Source: an uncultured Serinicoccus sp.
Lineage (GTDB): Bacteria; Actinomycetota; Actinomycetes; Actinomycetales; Dermatophilaceae
Direction: 5' to 3'
DNA length: 64,000 nucleotides
Assembly (NCBI RefSeq): GCF_947500995.1
Contig: NZ_CANMUA010000003.1
Location: 62,001 to 126,000, forward strand
The notes beneath the pieces were generated by a model that made no database searches, was not told where the DNA came from, and worked only from the letters and a program-made list of their open reading frames with translations. Below, piece after piece: positions 53,141 to 62,356 of this stretch (position 1 is its first letter; each line of letters starts with the position of its first letter). The position numbers and the translations under genes were made by a program.

Positions 53141-54388
53141 CAGCGCGGGCGTGCGTCGCTGGAGGTAGCCCTCGGCGGCCCGCCGCCCGGAGACCATGGC
53201 GCCCTGGATCGAGCCGGTGTCCAGGTGGTCGCCGGCCATGATGAGCCCTGGCTCGACCTCGAGCGCCTCCCGGACGTTCAGCGGCGCGGGCTGGGCGGGC
53301 AGGGCGTAGGGGATGTGGTCGCGCCGGAGCAGCTGCCAACCCTCGGTGGGGACGCCGTAGATGCCGGCGAGCTGTCCGGCGACCTCCGCGTCGGTGACCG
53401 GGTCCTGCCCGGGGCGGAGCAGGCTGCTGGCCTCCACCAGGTGCCGCCCGGGCGGGGCGTAGGAGGGGGCGGCGTTGCTGAGGACCGCGGTGTTGATGAC
53501 CGGGCCGGGCGAGGTCCGCTGGTCGATGACGAGCAGCGCCAGGTCGGTCGGCGCCTCGTCCACGGCGAACCAGTGCGTGGTGATGCCCTTGCCCGGCGTC
53601 GTGGGCCGGTCGGTCAGGGCCGCCGCGGCCTGCGCGCCGGTCGCCACGACGACGAGGTCGGCGGTGATCTGCTCGCCCCCGGCCGTCTCCACCCGGCCGG
53701 GACCGACCGAGACGACCTCGGTCCCGAGCTCCACAGGGGTGTGCAGCCCGGCCGCGAGCTGCTCGGGGAGCGCCTGCATCCCCCGCTCGGGCAGGGCCGG
53801 CTTCCCCCGGGCGAACATGCGGGTGAGCATGTGGGTGAAGGCCGTCGAGGTGCTCCCGTCGTCCTCGAGGACGACCCCCGAGAAGAAGGTGTCGATGACC
53901 CGGCGCAACGGCCCGTGCAGGCCCGCGCGGTCCATGGACTCCCGGCGGGAGACGTCCTCCCGTTCGTTGCGCAGGGCCCAGTCCACCCGCAGGGCGGGCG
54001 CGGCCCAGCGGGCGAGCGCGCCCAGGGCGGCCGGGTGCAGCTTGCCCGAGCGCATGGTCTGCCCGATGAGCTGGGGCTCCCTGCGCGGGTCGGCCATGAC
54101 GAGCAGCGGCTCGGAGCGCTCGCTGCGGATGGCCAGCCCGGCCCGGAAGGGCTGCAGGGCCAGTGCGTCGAGGTCGACGTGCGGTCGCAGCGCCGGGTAG
54201 GCGGGGTTGAGCAGCTGGAAGCCCCGGTCGAGCAGGAAGCCGTCGACCTGGTCGGTGCGCACGCGACCCCCGACGGCGTCACCCGCCTCGAGCACGCGCA
54301 CCCCGACGCCCTGGTCCTGCAACGTGCGGGCACACGTGAGCCCGGCGAGTCCGGCACCGACGACGATCACTTCGACAGATGAGGACAT
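53126..54388 (-). CDS. FAD-dependent amine oxidase-like oxidoreductase
   Basis: 420 residues. VEVIVVGAGLAGLTCARTLQDQG is a Rossmann FAD site with EAGDAVGGRVRT as the GG-doublet motif, and GLIMAGDHLDTGSIQGAMVSGRRAA closes the flavin site. It belongs to the protoporphyrinogen/amine-oxidase/phytoene-desaturase-like superfamily; the exact substrate is open. ATG 54388 lies 7 bases after minus-strand TACGCT, so it is likely leaderless. Its 3' end borders a repeat array derived from its own stop region. Divergent from the glycosyltransferase operon. Confidence 0.82.
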   Translation of the reverse strand: MSSSVEVIVVGAGLAGLTCARTLQDQGVGVRVLEAGDAVGGRVRTDQVDGFLLDRGFQLLNPAYPALRPHVDLDALALQPFRAGLAIRSERSEPLLVMADPRREPQLIGQTMRSGKLHPAALGALARWAAPALRVDWALRNEREDVSRRESMDRAGLHGPLRRVIDTFFSGVVLEDDGSTSTAFTHMLTRMFARGKPALPERGMQALPEQLAAGLHTPVELGTEVVSVGPGRVETAGGEQITADLVVVATGAQAAAALTDRPTTPGKGITTHWFAVDEAPTDLALLVIDQRTSPGPVINTAVLSNAAPSYAPPGRHLVEASSLLRPGQDPVTDAEVAGQLAGIYGVPTEGWQLLRRDHIPYALPAQPAPLNVREALEVEPGLIMAGDHLDTGSIQGAMVSGRRAAEGYLQRRTPALARQD

Positions 54389-54395
54389 GCCCCTC

Positions 54396-54401
54396 AGCGT
54401 A
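54396..54401 (-). promoter_or_regulatory. Leaderless -10 box, FAD oxidoreductase
   Basis: Minus-strand TACGCT ends 7 bases before ATG 54388. This argues against the long upstream extension of the frame to 54628. Confidence 0.55.
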
Positions 54402-54663
54402 GGACCGGGCACGCCGCACGTCTTGTCGTGGTGAGAGGCCCCCGCACCCGACCACCGGGGACGTGCCCGTCGCGCCCCGGACCTGCGGGCCTCGCGGCCG
54501 CCCGGACGGCCGCCACCGCGGCCGCGGCCGTCGGCAGGTGGCGGTCCAGACGGCGCGATCGCCGGACTCGGCCTATTGTCCAGACTGACGTTCGATGGTC
54601 GAGCATGCCGGCGCAGGCGCATGCCCACGTCACGTCGCCCACCCAGTGACTGGAGGTTCTGCT

Positions 54664-55905
54664 ATGCACGTCGTGGTCGTCGCCCACGCCCGGCACCCGT
54701 TGGCCGAGCCCTTCGCCGGGGGCCTGGAGTCACTGACGGCCCACCTCATCTCGGGGCTCGCCACGCGGGGGCACCGGGTCAGCGTCTTCGCGGCTCGCGG
54801 CAGCCAGGAGGTCCCCGGGGTGGACTACCTGTGGCCGGAGCGCCTGGAGCTCAGCGCCGCGGCCCAGGGTGACGTCTCCATGCCGGAGGCGGGGTGGATG
54901 CAGCAGCACCACGCCCACCTCAGCCTCATGATGCACCTGGCGCAGCGCACGGACGTCGACATCGTGCACACCCACGCCCTGCACTACCTCCCGGTGGCGA
55001 TGGCACCCCTGCTGCCCGCACCGACGGTGCTCTCCCTGCACACCCCGCCGACGCCCTGGCTGGAGTCCGCGCTGCGGGCCGCCCAGGGCATACCGGGTCG
55101 TCAGCCGGTCGTGACGGCCGTCAGCAGGCACACCGCCCGGGCCTGGTCGGACCTGGTCCGGCCCCAGCTCGTGCCGAACGGCATCGACACCCGGGAGTGG
55201 CGCGCCGGTCCCGGCGGACCGGCCCTCGTCTGGTCCGGGCGCATCACCCCCGAGAAGGCGCCGCACCTGGCCGTCGCCATCGCCCGGCGCGCCGGCCTGC
55301 CGCTCGTGCTGGCCGGCCCGTTGTCCGACGAGACCTACGCGCGCGAGGTGCTGTGGCCGCTCCTCGGCGAGGGCATCACGTATGCCGGTCACCTGCGCAC
55401 CTCCGAGCTCGCCTCGCTCGTGGGCCGCAGCGCGGCCGCGCTCGTCACGCCTGTCTGGGACGAGCCCTTCGGTCTGGTGGCCGCCGAGGCCCTGGCCTGC
55501 GGCACCCCGGTGCTCGCGCTCGACCGGGGCGGGCTCGGCGAGGTCGTGGGCGAGCACGTCGGCCGGCTCGTCCCGGTGCAGGACCGGGCCGGACGCCCGC
55601 TCCCGGAGGCGGAGCTGGTGCGCAGCGGCGCCGAGCTGCTGGGCGAGGTGCTGCAGCTCTCCCGCCCGCTGGCCCGCGCCCACGCCCTGGAGCACCACTC
55701 GGTGGACGCCATGGTCGACCGTTTCGAGCGGGTCTACGAGTCCACGGCGCGGCTGGGCCGCCGCTCCCTGCGTCAGCCCCGGGGCGCCGGCAGGGCCGCG
55801 CAGCGGGCGGGCCGCCGGGAGCGGGCCGTCCTCGAGCGCACCACGCACCCCCGGACCGTGGGGTCGCTGGCCCTCTCCGAGGCCGAGGCAGAGCCCGGCC
55901 GGTGA
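54664..55905 (+). CDS. Glycosyltransferase, GT4 (GT-B fold)
   Basis: 413 residues. N-lobe start VVVVAHARHPLAEPFAGGLESLTAHL with HTHALHYLP; C-lobe LVWSGRITPEKAPHLAV, then DEPFGLVAAEALACGTPVLALDRGGLGEVV, the E-x7-E site of GT4 retaining enzymes. The C-terminal 50 residues are basic and probably disordered. GGAGG precedes ATG 54664. First of six genes that overlap by 4 bases each, so expression is tightly coupled. Acceptor and sugar donor unknown. Confidence 0.9.
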   Translation: MHVVVVAHARHPLAEPFAGGLESLTAHLISGLATRGHRVSVFAARGSQEVPGVDYLWPERLELSAAAQGDVSMPEAGWMQQHHAHLSLMMHLAQRTDVDIVHTHALHYLPVAMAPLLPAPTVLSLHTPPTPWLESALRAAQGIPGRQPVVTAVSRHTARAWSDLVRPQLVPNGIDTREWRAGPGGPALVWSGRITPEKAPHLAVAIARRAGLPLVLAGPLSDETYAREVLWPLLGEGITYAGHLRTSELASLVGRSAAALVTPVWDEPFGLVAAEALACGTPVLALDRGGLGEVVGEHVGRLVPVQDRAGRPLPEAELVRSGAELLGEVLQLSRPLARAHALEHHSVDAMVDRFERVYESTARLGRRSLRQPRGAGRAAQRAGRRERAVLERTTHPRTVGSLALSEAEAEPGR

Positions 55906-57047
55906 TCGGCTACTACCTGCACCACCAGGGGTCGGGCCACCGGCGCCGCGCCACCGCCGTGGCCCGCCGCACCCGGCACGACGTCGTCGGGCTCGGCAGC
56001 GGTCCGCCTCCGGAGGGCTGGCCGGGTCGCTGGGTCGAGCTGGAGCGCGACGACGACCCGGTCGTGGACCACGAGGCGGCGGACGTCACCGCCCGCGGGG
56101 TCCTGCACTGGGTGCCGCTGCACCACCAGGGCCTGCTGCGCCGCCACGCGCAGCTCGTGTCCTGGCTGCAGCAGGCCCGCCCCGAGCTGCTCGTCGTCGA
56201 CGTGTCGGTCGAGGTCAGCCTGCTGGCCCGGCTGTGCGGGGTGCCCGTGGTGGTGGGGGGTATGCCGGGCCGGCGCGCCGACGCCGTGCACGCGCTGGCC
56301 TACGACGTGGCGGAGGCCATCCTCGCGCCCTGGCCCGCCGGCGCCCACCCCCGGGAGGACTGGCCCGCACGGTGGCGCCTCAAGACCTGGGAGGTCGGGG
56401 GGATCAGCGCGCTCGCCGATGCGGTGTCGTCGTCCCCCGGCACCCCCGGGCCCGCGGCGGTCGGCCCGGCCCTGGCCCGTGAGACGGGCGGGACCGAGGG
56501 GACCGACGGGACCGGTCGGCAGGTGCTGGTGCTCTGGGGCCACGGAGGGGAGCCCCTGAGCCCCGCGCAGCTGCAGGAGGCGCGGTCCGCGACCCCCGGG
56601 TGGACCTGGGTGGTCCGTGGTGGGGGGCACCCGTCGTCGCCGGACCTGCCGGCCGAGCTGTGCCGGGCGGACGTCGTGGTGTGCCACGCGGGCCAGGGTG
56701 CGGTGGCCGACGTCGCGCTGGCCCGCCGCCCGGCGGTGGCGCTGGCTCAGCCGCGGCCCTTCGACGAGCAGGTGGCGACGGCCGAAGCCCTCTCCCGGCT
56801 CGGGATCGCCGCGACCGCCGAGGGGTGGCCCGCCGGCGCGCGCTGGCCCGGGCTGCTGTCGCGCGCCCTCGAGCTCGGCGGGCAGGGATGGTCGCGGTGG
56901 GGGCAGGACGGTGCGGGCACCGCCGCCGGCCACCTGGACGCCCTGGCCGACTCGCTGGTGCGGCCGGTCGGCGGCGATGCCGAGGGGGACGTGCCCCGCA
57001 CCCCGACGGGTCCGGCGGTCCGCGAGGGCGTGGAGCGGGGCGCATGA
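55902..57047 (+). CDS. GT28-like glycosyltransferase
   Basis: 381 residues with a GT-B layout. The N-terminus IGYYLHHQGSGHRRRATAVA resembles the MurG/GT28 glycine-rich start and the C-lobe ADVVVCHAGQGAVADVALARRPAVALAQPRPFDEQ resembles its nucleotide-sugar site. A Gly/Thr-rich linker (ETGGTEGTDGTG) separates the lobes. GTG 55902 overlaps the GT4 stop. Likely adds one sugar of the same glycan as its neighbours. Confidence 0.75.
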   Translation: MIGYYLHHQGSGHRRRATAVARRTRHDVVGLGSGPPPEGWPGRWVELERDDDPVVDHEAADVTARGVLHWVPLHHQGLLRRHAQLVSWLQQARPELLVVDVSVEVSLLARLCGVPVVVGGMPGRRADAVHALAYDVAEAILAPWPAGAHPREDWPARWRLKTWEVGGISALADAVSSSPGTPGPAAVGPALARETGGTEGTDGTGRQVLVLWGHGGEPLSPAQLQEARSATPGWTWVVRGGGHPSSPDLPAELCRADVVVCHAGQGAVADVALARRPAVALAQPRPFDEQVATAEALSRLGIAATAEGWPAGARWPGLLSRALELGGQGWSRWGQDGAGTAAGHLDALADSLVRPVGGDAEGDVPRTPTGPAVREGVERGA

Positions 57048-57958
57048 GCGTCGCGGTCCTCACCCTGGCGCACGGTCGGCACGACCACCTGCGCGGTCAG
57101 ATCGCCGGACTCGCCTCGGGCGTGCGCCGTCCCGACCTCCACGTCGTGGCGGCGATCGACGACCCGGACGTCGCCCGGGTGGCACGGGAGGCCTGGGACG
57201 AGCACGTCGCGGAGGACGGCCGCGACCGGCCCGCCCCCTCCGGCGAGGGACCTCGACGGAGGACCGGGCGCGTCGTCCCGCGGCTGCTGGTGGTCGAGGT
57301 CGACGCCGACCCGCGCGGGCTGCCGCTCGCCCTCGCCCGCAACACCGCGGCCGAGACGGCCGCGCGGCACGGGGCGCAGACCCTCGTCTTCCTGGACGTG
57401 GACTGCATACCGGGGCCCGGCACGGTCGAGACGTATGCCGCGGCGCTGGCCGCCCCGCGCCCCGACACCGGACCGCTGGTCCTGGGCGGGGACGTGGCCT
57501 ACCTGCCTCCCCGGCCGCGAGGGTGGTCCGACCCGGCCGAGCTCGCCCGGCGGGGCGAGCACCGGCCCGACCGGGTGCGGCTGCCGGAGGGGGAGCAGCG
57601 CCCGGAGCCCGACCTCACCCGGTTCTGGTCGCTGAGCTTCGCGACGACGGCCGAGGACCTGCGGGCCGTGGGCGGCTTCTGCACCGACTACGTCGGCTAC
57701 GGCGGGGAGGACACCGACTTCGGCCAGCTGCTGGGGGCGCGCGGAGGCCGTCTCGTGTGGGTCGGCGGGGCGACCGCCTACCACCAGCACCACCCCTCGT
57801 CCTCCCCTCCGGTGACGCACCTGGAGGCGGTCGTGCGCAACGCGGGGGTCTTCGCCGACCGCTGGGGGTGGTGGCCGATGGGGGGCTGGCTCGAGGCCTT
57901 CCGTCGGCTCGGCCTGGCGGAGCAGGACCGGTCCGGGCGCTGGGTCGTGAGCGGGTGA
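57044..57958 (+). CDS. Glycosyltransferase, GT2 / galactosyltransferase-like
   Basis: 304 residues, GT-A fold. VAVLTLAHGRHDHLRGQIAGL starts the donor domain, TLVFLDVDCIPGPGTV contains the DxD metal site, and FCTDYVGYGGEDTDFG is the ED motif of galactosyltransferase-type GT2 enzymes. No membrane helices. ATG 57044 overlaps the previous stop. Confidence 0.88.
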   Translation: MSVAVLTLAHGRHDHLRGQIAGLASGVRRPDLHVVAAIDDPDVARVAREAWDEHVAEDGRDRPAPSGEGPRRRTGRVVPRLLVVEVDADPRGLPLALARNTAAETAARHGAQTLVFLDVDCIPGPGTVETYAAALAAPRPDTGPLVLGGDVAYLPPRPRGWSDPAELARRGEHRPDRVRLPEGEQRPEPDLTRFWSLSFATTAEDLRAVGGFCTDYVGYGGEDTDFGQLLGARGGRLVWVGGATAYHQHHPSSSPPVTHLEAVVRNAGVFADRWGWWPMGGWLEAFRRLGLAEQDRSGRWVVSG

Positions 57959-59073
57959 GCCCCGTGCGGGTGCGGCACGTCCCCGCCGCCCATCCCTACG
58001 TCGAGCACGTGCAGGCGCCGCCGACGGGAGCGACGCCGCCCTCCGTGACCGTGCTCCCCGACCCGCCGGTGCCCGGCGCCCCCGCGGGCCGGTGGTGGCC
58101 GCACCCCGCGCTGGAGGAGACGTGGGTGCGCGAGCACGCGCGCGAGCAGGACGTCCTGCACGTGCACTTCGGGGTGGAGGGACGCAGCCTGCCCGAGCTG
58201 CGCGCCTGGCTGGACGCGCTGGCCGACCTCGGTCTGCCGCTCGTCCATACCGTCCACGACGTCGACCACCCCCACCTGCACGACCAGACGCACCACCGGG
58301 ACCAGCTGGCCCTGCTCGTCGAGCGCTCCGACGGGCTGCTCACCCTCAGCGAGGGCGCGGCGGACCGCGTCGAGCGGGAGCACGGCCGCCGCCCCCTCGT
58401 CCTGCCGCACCCGCACGTGGTCCCGCTGGAGCTGCTCGACGGGCCACGCCCGGGGCACGAGGAGCTGCGCATCGGGCTGCACCTCAAGAGCCTGCGGACC
58501 AACCTGGCGCCGATGCGGGTCCTGCCGGCGCTGCTCGAGGCGCTGCCGGACCTGCCGGCGCGGACCGGGCGCCCGGCCGTGCTGGAGGTCCGGGCGCACC
58601 CCGAGGTGCTGGACCCGGACTTCCCCCGGCACGACGAGGCGCTGGCGGGGTTGTTGCGGCGGCTGCTCGACGACCCGCAGCCCGGGGTGGAGGTGGTCGT
58701 CGGCCCCCGCCTGGACGACGAGCAGCTCTGGTCCGCCCTGCAGGCGCTGGACGTCTCGGTCCTGCCCTACGCCTGGGCCACGCACTCGGGCTGGGTCGAG
58801 GCGTGCCGCGACCTCGGCACCTGGGTGCTCGCCCCGCAGGTCGGCCACCTCGAGGAGCAGGGTGGCGGGATGGTCAGGACGTGGGGGCCGCCGGACCGGG
58901 CTCCGTCCCCGTCGCGCCTGGCTGATCTCCTCGCGGGGTGCGCGGCCGGACCTCCCGCCCGCCCCGGCCGGGCGGCACGGGCCGCGCAGCGGGCGGGGCT
59001 GGCGCGGCGGCACGCCCAGGTGTATGCCGGTGTCCTCGAGGGACGACGGATCGACGGAGGGAGCCCACCGTGA
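57955..59073 (+). CDS. Glycosyltransferase-like protein, GT-B fold
   Basis: 372 residues. DVLHVHFGVEG and LVHTVHDVDHPHLHDQTHHRDQL look like the acceptor lobe of GT4-type enzymes, and SVLPYAWATHSGWVEACRDLGTWVLAPQVGHLEEQGG the donor lobe, though the usual E-x7-E is altered (E lies in WVEACRD). GTG 57955 overlaps the preceding stop; GTG 57964 is a possible alternative. Probably a glycosyltransferase of the same pathway, family assignment moderate. Confidence 0.7.
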   Translation: MSPVRVRHVPAAHPYVEHVQAPPTGATPPSVTVLPDPPVPGAPAGRWWPHPALEETWVREHAREQDVLHVHFGVEGRSLPELRAWLDALADLGLPLVHTVHDVDHPHLHDQTHHRDQLALLVERSDGLLTLSEGAADRVEREHGRRPLVLPHPHVVPLELLDGPRPGHEELRIGLHLKSLRTNLAPMRVLPALLEALPDLPARTGRPAVLEVRAHPEVLDPDFPRHDEALAGLLRRLLDDPQPGVEVVVGPRLDDEQLWSALQALDVSVLPYAWATHSGWVEACRDLGTWVLAPQVGHLEEQGGGMVRTWGPPDRAPSPSRLADLLAGCAAGPPARPGRAARAAQRAGLARRHAQVYAGVLEGRRIDGGSPP

Positions 59074-59981
59074 GCGAGGACGGACGGCGTCGCCACTACG
59101 GCGGCTTCTACGGGCTGGCGGAGCTGCCCGCCACGGGTCGACCGCGGCTGGCGGTCTTCGGCAACTGCCAGGCCGAGGCGCTGCGGGTCGCCCTCGACAC
59201 CGCCGGCGTCCTCGACACGGTGCGGATGCCGCCGGTGCACGAGCTCGAGGAGGCGGACCTGCCCCACCTCGACCGCCTGCTGACCTGGGTCGACGTCCTC
59301 GTCGCCCAGGCGGTGGCCGACGACTACCGGGGTATGCCGCTCGGCACCGACCAGGTCGCGGCGCGGCTGCGGACGGGGGCGCGCGTGGTCGCTGCGCCCA
59401 ACTACTTCTTCACGGGGCTCTACCCCGAGCAGGTGCTGGTGCGCCACCCGGACGTCGAGGACCCGCCCGTCGTGCCCTACCACGACGTGCGGCGGCTGGC
59501 GCGTGCCGCGGGCTGGGACGGTCCGTGGGAGGCGCCGGCCGCGCTCGTGCGCGAACTCGCCGCCGACTCGCTGGCCGAGCTCGAGCGGCGGGAGCGGGCC
59601 CAGGAGAGCCTGCGCATCAGCGACGTCGTGCGTGCCGCGGGGGCCGAGGCCGGCCGCACGGTCGACCACCCCGGCAACGAGGTGCTGCTGGCGCTGGCCC
59701 GACGGGTGCTGGAGGAGGTCGAGCCCGGGTCCGGAATCGCCGTCCAGGACCCGGGCCGTGTCCTGCTCGCGTCCGTGTCCACCCCGCTGTCGCGCGGTGT
59801 CCTCGAGGCGCTGGACCTGCGGGGGGACCCTCGCGAGGGGTGGCTGGTCGAGGGCGAGGCGGTCTCCGACGACGAGGTGGGGGCGGCGCACCGGGAGTTC
59901 TACGCCCGCCACCCGCGGGTCGTCGAGGTGGGGATCGAGAAGAGGGAGGACCTGCTGCGGCGGTGGGGCTGGCGCCCGTGA
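59070..59981 (+). CDS. WcbI-like polysaccharide biosynthesis protein
   Basis: 303 residues. RLAVFGNCQAEALRVAL, with the G-N-C-Q motif, is the signature of the WcbI family, putative capsule acyl/acetyltransferases with a SGNH-like fold. APNYFFTGLYPEQ and a C-terminal domain of helices follow. It would decorate the glycan with an acyl group. GTG 59070 overlaps the previous stop and its own stop overlaps the next start (GTGA). Confidence 0.7.
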   Translation: MSEDGRRRHYGGFYGLAELPATGRPRLAVFGNCQAEALRVALDTAGVLDTVRMPPVHELEEADLPHLDRLLTWVDVLVAQAVADDYRGMPLGTDQVAARLRTGARVVAAPNYFFTGLYPEQVLVRHPDVEDPPVVPYHDVRRLARAAGWDGPWEAPAALVRELAADSLAELERRERAQESLRISDVVRAAGAEAGRTVDHPGNEVLLALARRVLEEVEPGSGIAVQDPGRVLLASVSTPLSRGVLEALDLRGDPREGWLVEGEAVSDDEVGAAHREFYARHPRVVEVGIEKREDLLRRWGWRP

Positions 59982-62314
59982 CCCCGCCGTTGGTCCACCT
60001 CGTGCCCGGGCCCGAGGGGCACGGTGTCGTGCGGCACGGTCTCGGCGTGCACCCGCACCTGGGGGAGGCCGAGCTCCTGCGGTGCGGCCGGCTCGACGAG
60101 CTCGCCGACGGTGCCGTCGCCGGGCGGGTGGTGCTCGCCCAGGTGACCGACCGGCTGCTGGCCTCCGCGCCGGGGCAGGGGCTGGAGGAGTGGCGCCGGG
60201 TGCTGCGGGGGGCGGCCCGGGTGACGGTGGTGCTCCACGACCTGCCGCAGCGCTCGGACGGGCGCCACCGGCACGCGCGCAGCGAGCTCTACGCGGGCGT
60301 GGCCGCCTCCGCGGACACCGTCGTCGTGGCGAGCGGGCACGAGCGGCTGCTGCTCGCGGCGGCGTTGCGCTGGGCCCGCCCCGACGTCGCCGCCGCCGTG
60401 CTCGGCCGCACCCTGGTGGTCCCGCTGCCGGTCGAGCCCGACCCCGGCGCCGTCCCCCGACCCTCGTCGGCGGACACGCCGGCACCGCCCCTCACCGTCG
60501 TGACGCTCGGGTTCGTCTATCCGGGCAAGGGGCTCGAGGAGGTGGTGGACGCCGCGGCGCTGGCGGCCCGGGACCCCCGGCTGCAGGACCGCGCGGTGGA
60601 GGTCCTCAACCTCGGGGGTGCGTCGCAGGGCCACGAGGACCTGCTGGAGGAACTGGCCGTGCGGGCCAGGGACGCGGGGGTGCGCTGGCACGCCACCGGC
60701 TACGTGCCCGACGAGGCGCTGCCTGGTCTGCTCGCCGCGGCGACGGTGCCCGTCGCGGCGCACCGGCACGTCTCCGCGTCCGGCTCCGTCGCCACCTGGC
60801 TCGCGGCGGGACGACGGCCGCTGCTGCTCGACTCGCGGTATGCCCGCGAGCTCGCCGACCGGCTGCCCGGGACCGTGCAGACGGTCCCCGGGGACCGGCT
60901 GGCCCCGGCGCTCGCCGACGCGCTGGTCGAGGTGTCCTCGCCGGACGGCACGGACCCGACCTGGCTGCCCCACGACGTCCGCCTCGGGCCCGGCTGGGAG
61001 GAGGCGGGGCAGCGGGTCGCCGGCCCGGCCCGCGAGGCGGCGGTCTCCGTCGTGGTGCCCTACTACCGCGACCAGGAGCTGCTCGACCTGCTCGTCGGAC
61101 GCCTGGCGGCCCAGACCGGGGTCCGGGGCGGCCTGGAGCTGGTGGTCGCGGACGACGGTTCGCCCCGGCCGCCCACCCTGCCCGCCGCCCCGCACGGGGC
61201 GCTCGGGCGGATCCGGGTGCTCCGGCAGCCCGACGAGGGCTTCCGGCTCGCGGCGGCCCGCAACCTCGGCCTGGGGGCGACGACGGGTCGCGTGCTGGTC
61301 CTGCTCGACGGGGACACCGTGCCCGAGGACGGCTACGTCGCCGCCCTGCAACGGGTCTGCCTCGACCGGCCCACCCTCGCGGTCGGACGCCGGCGCCACG
61401 CCGACCTGCGCGGTCACGCCGACCTGCCCGGGGAGGCGCGCTGGCCACCGTCCGAGGAGCTGCTGGCCCCCGCCTGGCTGGCCGAGGGGTATGCCCGGAC
61501 GCAGGACCTGCAGGCCGCTGACGACACGTCGTTCCGCTTCGTCATCGGCGCGGTGCTGGGGGTGTCCCGTGCGGTGCTGGACGTCGTCGACGGGTTCGAG
61601 GCGCGTCTCACCGGCTACGGCGGGGAGGACTGGGAGTTCGCGTGGCGGTGCTGGCTGGCGGGGGCGGACCTGCGGCACGTGCCCGACGCCGTGGCCTGGC
61701 ACGACGGCCCGGACGTCGCGGGCCGCGCGGACGCCGCGGGCACCGGGCTCTCGGCGGTCAAGAACGCCGAGACCGCTCGACTGGCCCACCTCCTGCCCCA
61801 CCCCCTGGTGCGGGGCCGCGGCTGGTCCTACCCCCAGCCGGACGTCGTCGTGGACCTCGACGTCCGGGGCTGGACCCACGGCCAGGTCGTGCTCGCGGTC
61901 GAGTCGGTGCTGCGCCAGGGTGACGTGGGGGTCTGGCTGACCGGGACGGACGCCGCGTCGGGGCCGGGGGCGACGGACCCGCGCGACGGCCTGCCGCCGG
62001 ACCCCCGCGTCCACCGGGGTCGGCCACCGGCCGAGGTCCTCGCCCGGGCCCGGGTCGAGCTGAGGCTGACCCGGCCGGTCTGGGTGCACCGGCTGCCCTG
62101 GCAGCCGTGGCCGGACCAGGTGGACGTCCCCGACCCGTCCCGCGGCGCGTGGACGGAGGACCCGGCGAGCGGCGTGCAGGCCCGGGTCACCCGCGCCACC
62201 GGCCTGACCCGGCTGCAGGGCGGGCGGCCGGGGCCCTGCTGGCTGGGCACCGACGCGGTGGAGACGGTCCCGCCGGACGTCGTGGTCGAGCACTGGCGGG
62301 CCGCGCACCCCTGA
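59978..62314 (+). CDS. Two-domain glycosyltransferase (GT4-like + GT2)
   Basis: 778 residues, a fusion. Residues 1-340 are GT-B-like (VTLGFVYPGKGLEEVVDAA; TGYVPDEALPGLLAAATVPVAAHRHVSASGSVATWLAAGRRPLL). Residues about 350-620 are GT2 (VSVVVPYYRDQELLDLLVGRLAAQTG, LVVADDGSP, LLDGDTVPEDGY as DxD-like site, GYGGEDWEFAWRCW as ED motif). The last 150 residues are unassigned. Last gene of the operon. It could add two successive sugars; whether both sites work is unknown. Confidence 0.82.
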   Translation: MTPPLVHLVPGPEGHGVVRHGLGVHPHLGEAELLRCGRLDELADGAVAGRVVLAQVTDRLLASAPGQGLEEWRRVLRGAARVTVVLHDLPQRSDGRHRHARSELYAGVAASADTVVVASGHERLLLAAALRWARPDVAAAVLGRTLVVPLPVEPDPGAVPRPSSADTPAPPLTVVTLGFVYPGKGLEEVVDAAALAARDPRLQDRAVEVLNLGGASQGHEDLLEELAVRARDAGVRWHATGYVPDEALPGLLAAATVPVAAHRHVSASGSVATWLAAGRRPLLLDSRYARELADRLPGTVQTVPGDRLAPALADALVEVSSPDGTDPTWLPHDVRLGPGWEEAGQRVAGPAREAAVSVVVPYYRDQELLDLLVGRLAAQTGVRGGLELVVADDGSPRPPTLPAAPHGALGRIRVLRQPDEGFRLAAARNLGLGATTGRVLVLLDGDTVPEDGYVAALQRVCLDRPTLAVGRRRHADLRGHADLPGEARWPPSEELLAPAWLAEGYARTQDLQAADDTSFRFVIGAVLGVSRAVLDVVDGFEARLTGYGGEDWEFAWRCWLAGADLRHVPDAVAWHDGPDVAGRADAAGTGLSAVKNAETARLAHLLPHPLVRGRGWSYPQPDVVVDLDVRGWTHGQVVLAVESVLRQGDVGVWLTGTDAASGPGATDPRDGLPPDPRVHRGRPPAEVLARARVELRLTRPVWVHRLPWQPWPDQVDVPDPSRGAWTEDPASGVQARVTRATGLTRLQGGRPGPCWLGTDAVETVPPDVVVEHWRAAHP

Positions 62315-62356
62315 CCGCTCGCGTGGCCGTGGGCTGCGGGCCCTCGCGGACGCCGG

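Noticed and set aside
53126-54388. Phytoene desaturase crtI missing from the carotenoid set
   Set aside because: It has the FAD-binding superfamily fold but lacks the CrtI C-terminal signature I would expect, and lies 37 kb from the other crt genes.
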